Positions 1-6,613 of a DNA stretch of 8,539 nt are shown piece by piece. Source of the stretch: DASSWG01 sp041689995 (GTDB lineage Bacteria > Bacteroidota > Bacteroidia > Flavobacteriales > Flavobacteriaceae); assembly GCA_041689995.1 (NCBI GenBank), contig JBDNFD010000147.1, positions 1 to 8,539 of the forward strand. The letters run 5' to 3'. A program made the position numbers and the translations under genes. Below the pieces are notes generated by a model. That model did not search any database, was not told where the DNA came from, and saw only the letters and a list, made by a program, of their open reading frames with translations. How positions within the stretch are numbered: the stretch's first letter is position 1; every line of letters begins with the position of its first letter.

Positions 1-2
1 AA

Positions 3-1262
3 TGGAGCCAACAATTTTCAGAAATAATTTGGTTGGATTCCAATGGCGATACTTCGCGCTATAAAACCTATGATGCGTTATTGGCGGTAGAAGCGTTCAC
101 CAGTTTGCAAATCGATAATTCCTCCGCTTTTGACAAATTACAAGAATATCAAGAACAAACCAAAGACTGGATTTTTGGCTACTTGAGTTATGATTTGAAA
201 AATGATGTCGAGCATTTGAAATCCAGCAATTTTGATGGACTTGATTTTCCCGAACTCTATTTTTTTCAACCGAAGAAAGTTTTTCTACTTAAAAATGGAA
301 AAATCGAATTGCATTATTTGCCGCAGTTTGAAAATGAAATGGATTCAGATTGGCTAGAAATCCTTCAAACTGTAGTTTTTTCATCAGAAAAAGAAACTCC
401 TTCGCTTAATATTCAACAGCGAATTCCCAAAACTGAATATTTGCGAAAAGTGGACAAAATGCTTCATCATATTCATCACGGAGATATTTATGAAGCGAAT
501 TTTTGTCAGGAATTTTATGCCGAAAATGCTCAAATAAATCCTATCAAAGTTTTTCAGCGATTGAACGAAATTTCAACTCCACCGTTTGCATCATTCTTGA
601 AATTGAACCAATTCTATGCACTTTCGGCAAGTCCAGAACGCTATCTGAAAAGAGTTGGTAATAAAATAATCTCCCAACCAATAAAAGGTACGGCAAGGAG
701 GTCGGAAAATTTGGAAGAAGATAATCGGTTGATTGAAGCATTGAAATCTGATCCGAAAGAAATTTCCGAAAATGTGATGATCGTTGATTTGGTACGAAAT
801 GATTTGTCCCAAACGGCAAATAGGGAAAGTGTGAAAGTGGAAGAATTGTGTGCGGTTTATTCTTTTAAACAAGTTCATCAGCTTATTTCCACAGTTACTT
901 CGGAAGTAAAAAGTGAAACTTCTTCCGTGGAAATCTTAAAAACCACTTTTCCAATGGGAAGCATGACGGGCGCACCCAAAATTTCCGCTATGAAGATTAT
1001 CGAAGAGTTGGAAGAAAGCAAACGTGGCCTGTACAGTGGCGCAATCGGTTATTTCGCGCCCCCGAGTACTCGGGGGAATTTCGATTTTAATGTGGTCATT
1101 CGAAGTATTTTGTACAATTCCTCCAAAAAATACGTTTCTTTCAGTGTTGGAAGCGCAATTACGGCAAAATCGGCTCCGGAAAAAGAATATGAAGAATGTC
1201 TTTTGAAAGCTAAAGCCATGCGGATTGCATTAGATTTTTTTTCGGAAAAGGGAATCGGGTAA
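3..1262 (+). CDS. pabB: Aminodeoxychorismate synthase component I (PabB-type chorismate-binding enzyme), 5' end cut by window
   Basis: Member of the chorismate-binding family (TrpE/PabB/MenF). PabB converts chorismate plus ammonia, supplied by the PabA/TrpG glutaminase, to 4-amino-4-deoxychorismate for p-aminobenzoate and folate synthesis in the cytoplasm. The frame is open to the left edge, so the TTG at position 33 is only an internal codon and the true start lies upstream. Counting from that TTG (409 residues), visible motifs are PIKGT (216-220), ENVMIVDLVRND (246-257), FPMGSMTGAPK (306-316), GAIGYF (336-341), FDFNVVIRS (350-358) and the C-terminal GSAITAK...EYEE block (373-388). Lysine 218 in PIKGT is the PabB hallmark; anthranilate synthases have alanine there (PIAGT), so PabB is preferred over TrpE. 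A three-residue-longer loop at 342-349 is made by a perfect palindrome. No pabA or pabC is visible nearby. It converges with the secreted-protein gene. The family is secure; PabB versus another subtype is likely but not proven. Confidence 0.9.
   Translation, partial: WSQQFSEIIWLDSNGDTSRYKTYDALLAVEAFTSLQIDNSSAFDKLQEYQEQTKDWIFGYLSYDLKNDVEHLKSSNFDGLDFPELYFFQPKKVFLLKNGKIELHYLPQFENEMDSDWLEILQTVVFSSEKETPSLNIQQRIPKTEYLRKVDKMLHHIHHGDIYEANFCQEFYAENAQINPIKVFQRLNEISTPPFASFLKLNQFYALSASPERYLKRVGNKIISQPIKGTARRSENLEEDNRLIEALKSDPKEISENVMIVDLVRNDLSQTANRESVKVEELCAVYSFKQVHQLISTVTSEVKSETSSVEILKTTFPMGSMTGAPKISAMKIIEELEESKRGLYSGAIGYFAPPSTRGNFDFNVVIRSILYNSSKKYVSFSVGSAITAKSAPEKEYEECLLKAKAMRIALDFFSEKGIG
1059..1076. 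repeat. Perfect 18-bp GC-rich palindrome inside pabB
   Basis: The sequence CCCCCGAGTACTCGGGGG equals its own reverse complement over all 18 bases, centred between 1067 and 1068, with an AGTACT core. It occupies exactly six in-frame codons of pabB, encoding P-P-S-T-R-G (343-348 counting from the TTG at 33). Its base composition is far more GC-rich than the surrounding gene. From memory of the family, the turn between GYF/GYI and FDFNVVIRS is usually about five residues; here it is eight. That fits insertion of, or conversion to, a small palindromic unit without breaking the frame. I see no second copy in this window. Confidence 0.85.
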
Positions 1263-1290
1263 TATTTTGTTCTTTTTCCATCTAAGTTCA

Positions 1291-1328
1291 AATAAAAAAT
1301 GCCATTCCGCAATGAAGCAGAATGGCAT
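1291..1328 (-). terminator. Rho-independent terminator of the T9SS-secreted protein gene
   Basis: A nine-base-pair stem, ATGCCATTC (1299-1307) with GAATGGCAT (1320-1328), can be extended inward past a C-A mismatch by two GC pairs, leaving a six-base loop. Read on the minus strand, the hairpin is followed directly by TTTTTATT (complement of 1298-1291), a good U tract, about 20 bases after the TAA at 1348. On the plus strand it is followed by six A residues, so it suits the minus-strand gene and not pabB. It may still shape the 3' end of the pabB transcript. Confidence 0.75.
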
Positions 1329-1347
1329 AAAAAATCTGTTTTAAAAA

Positions 1348-3756
1348 TTATTTTTTTATCAATTGGTAGGTTTCAGTATTTCCATTGGAGGAAATTTTCA
1401 TAAAATAAATTCCTGTTCCCAAATCGGAAATATCCAAGCTGGTGGCAGAAGCATTTATTTTATGGGAAAGAACCTCTTGCCCCATCAAATTATAAAGAAC
1501 GATTCTTTCCAAAGAAACATCAGCTTCCACGTGTAGTATATTGGCCGCTGGATTTGGATAAAACTGAAATCCTGCGATCATATTTTCTTCGACGCCCATT
1601 TCTATGGTTACTGTAATGGCCAGAAGTTCGCTTTCACATCCGGAAATGTTTTGGCTTACATAATATGTTGTTGCATCTTCCAAAACTGTGGTGTCCGGAA
1701 TTTCGATGGTACCTGCTGGGTCGGAATACCATGTCAAATCGGTGCCGCTTACTTGCAAATCCATCAAGGTTTCCCCTGCATCAAAAAATTGATTGCTATC
1801 TCCCGTCGGTATTGGCGGTGTTGGATTCACATTTACAATTTCTTCTATTCTTTCGGAGAAACATGATTCCCCTGGAGTTGCCGTCCAGTTATAGAAAAAA
1901 TAATAAACCGTGCTATTGGAATCGTTATCATTGATGGTTCCTCCAATGACCGTTCCCACTGTTCCTATGGGGTAAGGAAATCCGGGATGTTCACTTGAAA
2001 ATTCACGTATCATTTCCACGGGGCCAGATTCTGCAACCAAATTATAATCCGTTCCTGCGGGAACAAAGAAATTTAATTGAAGGGTGAATTGAACAGGAGA
2101 AGAAGAATTTCCAGCAGGTGCCGCTATGGTGATTTCTTCCAGGATTGCCAATGTATTGTCTTTTAATTGTATCGTAATATCCCCGGAAACGTTATCGGTC
2201 AAAAATACATCTACCGAATTAAGGACAAAATCTTCGGAAGCATCGAATGAAAGGCCCCAAGGATTGCTTGCCGTGTTCACGTTACTGGATGAATTACTCG
2301 AAGGGGCAACACGTGCGCCCCCGGTTTGCGGAGTTGCTCCAGCACCTGTGTTCACTGCTTCGGCCCAAAAAGATGTTGTGGTGGTTAACGCTGCGGTTTC
2401 AAAAGGACTTCCCGTGCCAACAAGGTTTCCGTCTGTGGCCGCATCGTACCAGTTCAGGGTTTCGCCATCGTGCACAGCTGTTAAAATAGCCGTTGTTCCT
2501 TCACAAATTGTTTCAGGCCCATCGGTGGATGTGATGACCGGATCGACACAGCCACCGCCTCCCGTCGGAGCGGAAACTTGCAGTGTATAATCTTCCGCTT
2601 GGCCAAAATTGCTTCCAGAGACACAAGGATCAAGATCGGGGCTCAAATAGACTTTTTTCACCCGCATTCGGGTTTCGCCGAGAAGGGCATCCGTTGGGAC
2701 AACAATGGTTCCGGTAACTTGTTGACCATCGGCCCCAGTGGAGTTATCCAACAAGTCTGCAATTTCATATACTTCGCCGGCATCATTCAGAACATCATTT
2801 TGGTTCCAGTCGATAAAAACCGCTAATCCATTTTCATAATCCCCGTTTGTATTTCCTTCCAAGGTAATTTGATACGATCCATCTTGCTCCACTTGTCCTA
2901 TTATAGCGGTAAAATCTTCATGCGCTGGGCTGCCGCTTACCGTAGCATCGGTAACATTATGAATATCTGCTATATCCACCAATGTTATAGGTTCCACGTC
3001 AGATGAGAAATCCAGTGGTCCACAATAGGGCGCAGGAAAAGGGTCGGAACCACCACCGGAAATAATTTCTACATCCCAACCTCCACGATCCACAACACCT
3101 GATGCATGAAATTCAAAATGAAAATTTCCTGTGGTCGAGGTGAAAGTTGCGGAACCATTGGAAGTAATCATGTCGCCCAAAGTTTTGTCGCCTGAGTTGG
3201 CACCAGCAGATCCGTTGTCGAATAAAATTGTGCCAGTAGTATCGGTTCCATCATATATAATGAGATAATCGAAGGTTGCAAAAACATTGAAGTAAAGAAA
3301 TTCAATTTCATTTGCACCCACTAAAGTTGTGTAAGTGTCGCAATTGCAATTCGGATAATTTCCAGGAACATTATCTGTATTGCCACCACCCGGCCCACCC
3401 GGATCGAAAAAGTGGTCCCCAGGAGCCATAACAAAGGTTTCCGTACTTCCGGCTACAGGAACATAGTCCGTCATTGGCGAAAGATTATTGCCGAAATACG
3501 TGTCCAAAGTTTGTTGTTCTTCCATGGTAAAACCATTGGAAATGATGCCTTGTTCCTTTTCCAAGGAAGCTTGATCCATACGGATCAACAATTGGTCAAT
3601 GGAAAAGATTTCCTTATCCGCTTGCATTTGGGCGGCTTGCAATAGTTCTTGTTGCTCCGCTGCGCTCAGTTCTGTTGCGGCCGTTTTCGATTGGGCCTGA
3701 AGTCCGGACATTCCCAGACAACATACTAAAGAAAGAATAAAAGTAAAGTTGTTCAT
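1348..3756 (-). CDS. Secreted multidomain protein with CUB-like, GEVED and Ig-like domains and a T9SS type A sorting domain
   Basis: An 802-residue protein exported by Sec and then by the type IX system, either attached to the cell surface or released. Residues 1-21 are a signal peptide with probable cleavage in LQA|QS. Residues 25-130 contain a charged helical stretch followed by a Gly/Pro-rich linker (DPGGPGGGN). Residues 134-233 resemble a CUB domain (FDYLIIYDG at 162-170, then a GWDVEI end). Residues 243-395 form a GEVED-type domain: a VFIDWNQN strand at 313-320, RMRVKK, and a GQAEDYTL end at 385-392. Residues 404-469 and about 646-718 are Ig-like domains of the kind with a C-E-G-T-T motif and a W-Y-D motif. 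Residues 475-640 are an unnamed beta-rich module (GGARVAP at 479-485, YYFFYNW at 618-624). Residues 730-802 are the sorting tail (FYPNP 732-736, GTGIYFMKI, ending in LIKK). No catalytic motif is visible, so an adhesin, matrix or ligand-binding role is inference. The ATG at 3756 directly precedes the signal peptide. The gene has its own terminator and appears monocistronic. Confidence 0.9.
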   Translation of the reverse strand: MNNFTFILSLVCCLGMSGLQAQSKTAATELSAAEQQELLQAAQMQADKEIFSIDQLLIRMDQASLEKEQGIISNGFTMEEQQTLDTYFGNNLSPMTDYVPVAGSTETFVMAPGDHFFDPGGPGGGNTDNVPGNYPNCNCDTYTTLVGANEIEFLYFNVFATFDYLIIYDGTDTTGTILFDNGSAGANSGDKTLGDMITSNGSATFTSTTGNFHFEFHASGVVDRGGWDVEIISGGGSDPFPAPYCGPLDFSSDVEPITLVDIADIHNVTDATVSGSPAHEDFTAIIGQVEQDGSYQITLEGNTNGDYENGLAVFIDWNQNDVLNDAGEVYEIADLLDNSTGADGQQVTGTIVVPTDALLGETRMRVKKVYLSPDLDPCVSGSNFGQAEDYTLQVSAPTGGGGCVDPVITSTDGPETICEGTTAILTAVHDGETLNWYDAATDGNLVGTGSPFETAALTTTTSFWAEAVNTGAGATPQTGGARVAPSSNSSSNVNTASNPWGLSFDASEDFVLNSVDVFLTDNVSGDITIQLKDNTLAILEEITIAAPAGNSSSPVQFTLQLNFFVPAGTDYNLVAESGPVEMIREFSSEHPGFPYPIGTVGTVIGGTINDNDSNSTVYYFFYNWTATPGESCFSERIEEIVNVNPTPPIPTGDSNQFFDAGETLMDLQVSGTDLTWYSDPAGTIEIPDTTVLEDATTYYVSQNISGCESELLAITVTIEMGVEENMIAGFQFYPNPAANILHVEADVSLERIVLYNLMGQEVLSHKINASATSLDISDLGTGIYFMKISSNGNTETYQLIKK

Positions 3757-3767
3757 AATAAAAAAGA

Positions 3768-3795
3768 TTAAAGTTAAAACTCCTTAAAGTTAAAA
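3768..3795 (-). repeat. 12-bp tandem direct repeat just upstream of the secreted-protein gene
   Basis: TTAAAGTTAAAA occurs twice, at 3768-3779 and 3784-3795, with a 16-base period. On the minus strand each copy contains TAACTTTA, one mismatch from the Bacteroidota -7 box TAnnTTTG. The copies lie 12 and 28 bases before the ATG at 3756. They could be alternative -7 elements, a regulator site, or chance in very AT-rich DNA. I could not find a matching -33 TTG for either copy, so I do not call a promoter. Confidence 0.5.
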
Positions 3796-3831
3796 AAAAT
3801 TATTGTCCGAGGAATATTTAAATGTTAATTG

Positions 3832-3850
3832 TTTGATTCTCTTATTTTTG
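3832..3850 (+). promoter_or_regulatory. Candidate -7 box for pssA (TATTTTTG)
   Basis: TATTTTTG at 3843-3850 is an exact match to the Bacteroidota -7 consensus TAnnTTTG, and a TTTG lies at 3832-3835. That TTTG is only seven bases from the -7 box, much closer than the usual spacing of about 20, so the -33 assignment is poor. Use of this box would give a leader of roughly 90 bases containing the inverted repeat at 3866-3909. A second, weaker box, TATTTTTA at 3920-3927, would give a very short leader of about ten bases, common in flavobacteria. Which is used cannot be decided by eye. Confidence 0.35.
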
Positions 3851-3865
3851 AAAAAAAGCGTTTTA

Positions 3866-3909
3866 TCAAAAAATCCATTTAAAATTTCCAAGAAAAATGA
3901 ATTTTTTGA
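3866..3909. repeat. Imperfect inverted repeat in the pssA upstream region
   Basis: The arms TCAAAAAATCCATTT (3866-3880) and AAATGAATTTTTTGA (3895-3909) are complementary at 14 of 15 positions (mismatch C3875 with A3900) around a 14-base spacer. It lies between the divergent starts at 3756 and 3945, just downstream of the TATTTTTG box and upstream of the TATTTTTA box. It could be an operator-like site or a leader hairpin. There is no following U tract on the plus strand, so it is not a terminator for that strand. AT-rich arms make chance a real possibility. Confidence 0.5.
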
Positions 3910-3944
3910 AATAGTTTCCTATTTTTACAGAAACTCTTTTTCCA

Positions 3945-4700
3945 ATGATCAAAAGACATATCCCTAATTTTATTACCCTGCTCAATCTTTTAGCCGGAAG
4001 TATCGCGGTGATTTTTGCGGTCCAAAATCATTTGATCGCAGCGGCAATTTTTGTGGGAATTGGTATTATTTTCGATTTTTTTGATGGAATGATCGCACGA
4101 ATCTTGGATGTGAGAAGTGAACTCGGACTGCAACTGGATTCTTTGGCAGATATGGTCACCAGTGGTTTGGTTCCTGGAATTGTGATGTTTCAACTTTTGC
4201 GCACCACCTTTGCAAATCCTGAAGTGACGAATAATGAATGGACAGGAACTTCAGATTTCGGAATTGACTTTCCGTGGATCGCAGCAATTGGGTTGCTTAT
4301 CACCTTGGCTTCAGCCTATCGGTTGGCAAATTTCAATATTGATGAACGCCAAAACACGTCTTTCGTGGGATTACCAACTCCTGCCAATGCTATTCTCATT
4401 TTAAGCTTACCCATTATTCTGCATTTTCAACCGACAGCTTTGGTTTCTTCCCTTATTTTGAATGAATGGTTTTTGATCGGCCTCACGCTTTTCAGTTGTT
4501 ATATTCTGAACGCCAACATTCCACTGTTCGCCTTGAAATTTAAGACTTGGGGTTTGAAAGAAAATTTCCTACGCTATGGATTTTTAGTGCTTTCTCTGAT
4601 TTTATTAGTGCTTTTTAAATTTTTGGCACTTCCACTAATTATTATTTGCTATTTACTTTTATCTATTATGGTTTGGAGGGAAAGTTCAACCGACATTTAA
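3945..4700 (+). CDS. pssA: CDP-diacylglycerol--serine O-phosphatidyltransferase (phosphatidylserine synthase)
   Basis: An integral membrane enzyme that transfers the phosphatidyl group of CDP-diacylglycerol to L-serine, releasing CMP, the first step towards phosphatidylethanolamine. The complete CDP-alcohol phosphatidyltransferase signature is present: D44, D47-G48, A51-R52, eight residues, G61, three residues, D65, three residues, D69. The four aspartates bind the divalent metals. The N-terminal IPNFITLLNLLAG and the later FVGLPTPANA (140-149) are typical of PssA over PgsA-type relatives. About seven or eight hydrophobic segments span the 251 residues, a usual length for bacterial PssA. The ATG at 3945 fits the family start, and no clear Shine-Dalgarno site is seen. 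It is divergent from the secreted-protein gene and converges with the glycosyltransferase gene, with eight bases between stop codons and no room for a separate terminator. A phosphatidylserine decarboxylase gene is not in the window. Confidence 0.95.
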   Translation: MIKRHIPNFITLLNLLAGSIAVIFAVQNHLIAAAIFVGIGIIFDFFDGMIARILDVRSELGLQLDSLADMVTSGLVPGIVMFQLLRTTFANPEVTNNEWTGTSDFGIDFPWIAAIGLLITLASAYRLANFNIDERQNTSFVGLPTPANAILILSLPIILHFQPTALVSSLILNEWFLIGLTLFSCYILNANIPLFALKFKTWGLKENFLRYGFLVLSLILLVLFKFLALPLIIICYLLLSIMVWRESSTDI

Positions 4701-4708
4701 ATTGGAAA

Positions 4709-5854
4709 TCAATAAAAAATTACTTCGCCTTTGTCATCTCGACTATCGCTACCAACTATAAAATCAAAATCCCCGGATATATCTTTTTGATAAGCCGGCT
4801 TAATCCTAAAATGGTTTCCGCTATTTTTTAATTTTTGCATCCATTCTAAAATTTTTCCAAACGATAGGCTTTTGGAATCAAAAATAATCAAGGTATTTTC
4901 AATTTTTTCTTCCTGAATTTTTTTTGGGGAAAGAAATAGCGGTTGGAAACCCATTTTTTTGATGAACTTTTCAGAAGGAATAATTTCGGCATCCGTGATC
5001 CATAGAATTTTTTCACGCTTTTCCAAAATGCGCTTTTTATTTTTAGAACGTATCCGGTTTGAAATTTTTGCGGCTTCCAAACCATATTTCACCATAAAAT
5101 CCATTCCAAAATTGCCTGAGAAATGTTTCTGGTGAAACAACCGCATCGCACCGTAAAATCGTTTAAGATATTCCGAATCCTTTATAGTGCTTTCCCCTTT
5201 GTAATGTAATATGGTTTCCTTCCCGAAATAATAATTCCAATAACCCGCTTTGGAAAATTTGTAGCACAAATCAATATCTTCCCCATACATAAAATACGCT
5301 TCGTCCAATCCGCCGACTTCCCAATATCGTTTTTTGTTCATGAACATAAAAGCACCCGCCAAAACAGCGGTTTCCCCAACTTCATTTTCATTTAAATGAC
5401 TGGCGTAATAAGTAGCTACATTTCCCAATAATTTAGAAAAAGCTACTTTTGGGGTTGGTAGATTTCGTTTGCTTTCAGGCAGGAAATTTCCCGTACCGTC
5501 TATCATTTTTACGCCGATCGCACCAAATTTGGAATGGTTTTCCGCAAATTGAAGAACTTGTTCAAAAACGTTTTCAGCAACGACCGTATCGGGATTTAAC
5601 AAACAAATATATTCTCCTTTGGAAATTTTTATTCCTTTATTATTTCCTTTGCTGAAACCTTCATTTTGTTCATTTTGAAATAAAATAATCTTCGGAAAAT
5701 GCTTTTTTACCAACTCACAACTTTCGTCTTCTGAGCGGTTGTCCACCACAATGATTTCCGCATCCAAATTTTGTAGGGCTTTTTCCACACTTTGCAGACA
5801 GAGAAGAAGGTGATACGGAACTTTGTAATTTAAAATGATGACGGAAAGTTTCAA
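4709..5854 (-). CDS. Family 2 glycosyltransferase with a C-terminal extension; probable TTG start
   Basis: Cytoplasmic or membrane-associated GT-A transferase that would move a sugar from a nucleotide-sugar donor to an unknown acceptor. With the chosen start (381 residues) it opens with KLSVIILNY, the usual first strand; then come VVDNRSEDES (36-45), NEGFSKGNN (64-72), the metal/nucleotide-site region LLNPDTVV (85-92, the DXD equivalent), LAGAFMF (165-171) and GEDIDLCYK (191-199), which carries the acidic acceptor-side motif. This resembles rhamnosyltransferase-like GT2 enzymes, though the substrate cannot be read off. Residues about 276-381 are a separate, lysine-rich region (WITDAEIIPSE... 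IVGSDSRDDKGEV) that I cannot assign. There is no ATG at the start. TTG at 5854 begins one base after the recR stop codon and gives a start matching the fold. TTG at 5881 would add nine residues and overlap recR by 26 bases. Translational coupling with recR is likely. Confidence 0.9.
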   Translation of the reverse strand: MKLSVIILNYKVPYHLLLCLQSVEKALQNLDAEIIVVDNRSEDESCELVKKHFPKIILFQNEQNEGFSKGNNKGIKISKGEYICLLNPDTVVAENVFEQVLQFAENHSKFGAIGVKMIDGTGNFLPESKRNLPTPKVAFSKLLGNVATYYASHLNENEVGETAVLAGAFMFMNKKRYWEVGGLDEAYFMYGEDIDLCYKFSKAGYWNYYFGKETILHYKGESTIKDSEYLKRFYGAMRLFHQKHFSGNFGMDFMVKYGLEAAKISNRIRSKNKKRILEKREKILWITDAEIIPSEKFIKKMGFQPLFLSPKKIQEEKIENTLIIFDSKSLSFGKILEWMQKLKNSGNHFRIKPAYQKDISGDFDFIVGSDSRDDKGEVIFY

Positions 5855-5855
5855 C

Positions 5856-6476
5856 TTAAGAATTTTTAAGGGAACTTTCAAAAGGCACCCGGTTCAAAAT
5901 GCTTCGGCCCAACGTGATTTCATCGGCATATTCCAGTTCATCGCCCACAGAAATCCCCCGAGCGATCGTGGAAATTTTTACCGGAAGGCCATTCAACTGC
6001 CTAAAGATATAAAAATTGGTGGTGTCGCCTTCCATGGTATTTCCCAGGGCGAAAATAAGTTCCTCGATTTTTCCCTCGCTCACTTTTTTCACCAGAGAAG
6101 AGATGGTCAATTGGTTGGGGCCAATGCCGTCCATCGGACTGATTTTTCCACCCAACACATGATATAAACCACGATATTGCCCAGTGTTTTCAATGGCCAT
6201 TACATCGCGAACATCTTCCACCACGCAAACCAAGGAATGTTCTCGTTTTGCACTGGAACAAAGGGCGCAAAGTTTCGAATCACTGATGTTGTGGCAATTT
6301 TCACAAAAGTTGACCTCCGTTTTTAATTTAACCAAAGCTTTGGCCAAATGAGTGGTCTGATCTTCGGGCTGTTTCAATAAATGCAAGACCAATCGTAAAG
6401 CGGTGCGCTTCCCAATTCCAGGAAAACGGGACATTTCTTCCACAGCTTGTTCCAGTAATTTTGAAGGGAAATCCAT
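5856..6476 (-). CDS. recR: Recombination mediator protein RecR
   Basis: With RecO (and RecF) it helps load RecA onto SSB-coated single-stranded DNA at gaps; it acts as a ring-shaped clamp. The 206 residues show the full layout: a helix-hairpin-helix segment (RFPGIGKRTALR, 17-28), a four-cysteine zinc site (C58, C61, C70, C73), then a Toprim domain opening with VCVVEDVRDVMAIE (83-96) and containing MEGDTT (148-153), ending with the conserved GDELEYAD (178-185). The frame stays open to 6623, but the ATG at 6476 (MDFPSKLLE) matches the family start and normal length; the 49 upstream codons look like intergenic DNA. It is the first gene of a probable two-gene operon with the glycosyltransferase and is divergent from the symporter gene. 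Confidence 0.96.
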   Translation of the reverse strand: MDFPSKLLEQAVEEMSRFPGIGKRTALRLVLHLLKQPEDQTTHLAKALVKLKTEVNFCENCHNISDSKLCALCSSAKREHSLVCVVEDVRDVMAIENTGQYRGLYHVLGGKISPMDGIGPNQLTISSLVKKVSEGKIEELIFALGNTMEGDTTNFYIFRQLNGLPVKISTIARGISVGDELEYADEITLGRSILNRVPFESSLKNS

Positions 6477-6613
6477 AGGCGCGAATTTAAGATATTTTTT
6501 ACACAGTTGAGATTGAAATCGACAACTCTTGAATGTGTTTTCTGAAAAAAAATGAATATTGACACAAATACACAACTTTCCAATAATTCGTACATTGCCC
6601 AAAATTTTATAAA
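6477..6613. promoter_or_regulatory. Divergent promoter region between recR and the symporter gene
   Basis: These 137 AT-rich bases must drive recR leftward and the symporter gene rightward. TACATTGC at 6591-6598 loosely resembles a -7 box for the symporter gene and would give a leader of about ten bases, but no properly spaced -33 TTG is seen (ATTG at 6558-6561 is 29 bases away). AGTTG (6505-6509) and CAACT (6523-6527) form a short inverted pair on the recR side. No confident promoter for recR was found. Confidence 0.35.

Noticed and set aside
33..35. TTG as the start codon of pabB
   Set aside because: The frame continues open to the window edge through tgg agc caa and further codons, and the conserved N-terminal region of the family begins earlier, so the gene is simply truncated.
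1291..1345. Terminator for pabB on the plus strand
   Set aside because: The hairpin is followed by A residues on that strand and not by a T run, so it is oriented for the minus-strand gene.
2126..2590. 154-codon open frame on the plus strand
   Set aside because: It is antisense to the secreted-protein gene, has no recognisable domain, and its composition follows the opposite-strand codons.
3688..3756. Lipoprotein signal in the secreted protein because of the two cysteines at 12-13
   Set aside because: The residues before the cysteines (LV) do not form a lipobox; a standard cleavage site at LQA|QS and a T9SS tail fit better.
5835..6167. 110-codon open frame on the plus strand
   Set aside because: It lies antisense to recR, whose family motifs are intact; treated as a shadow.
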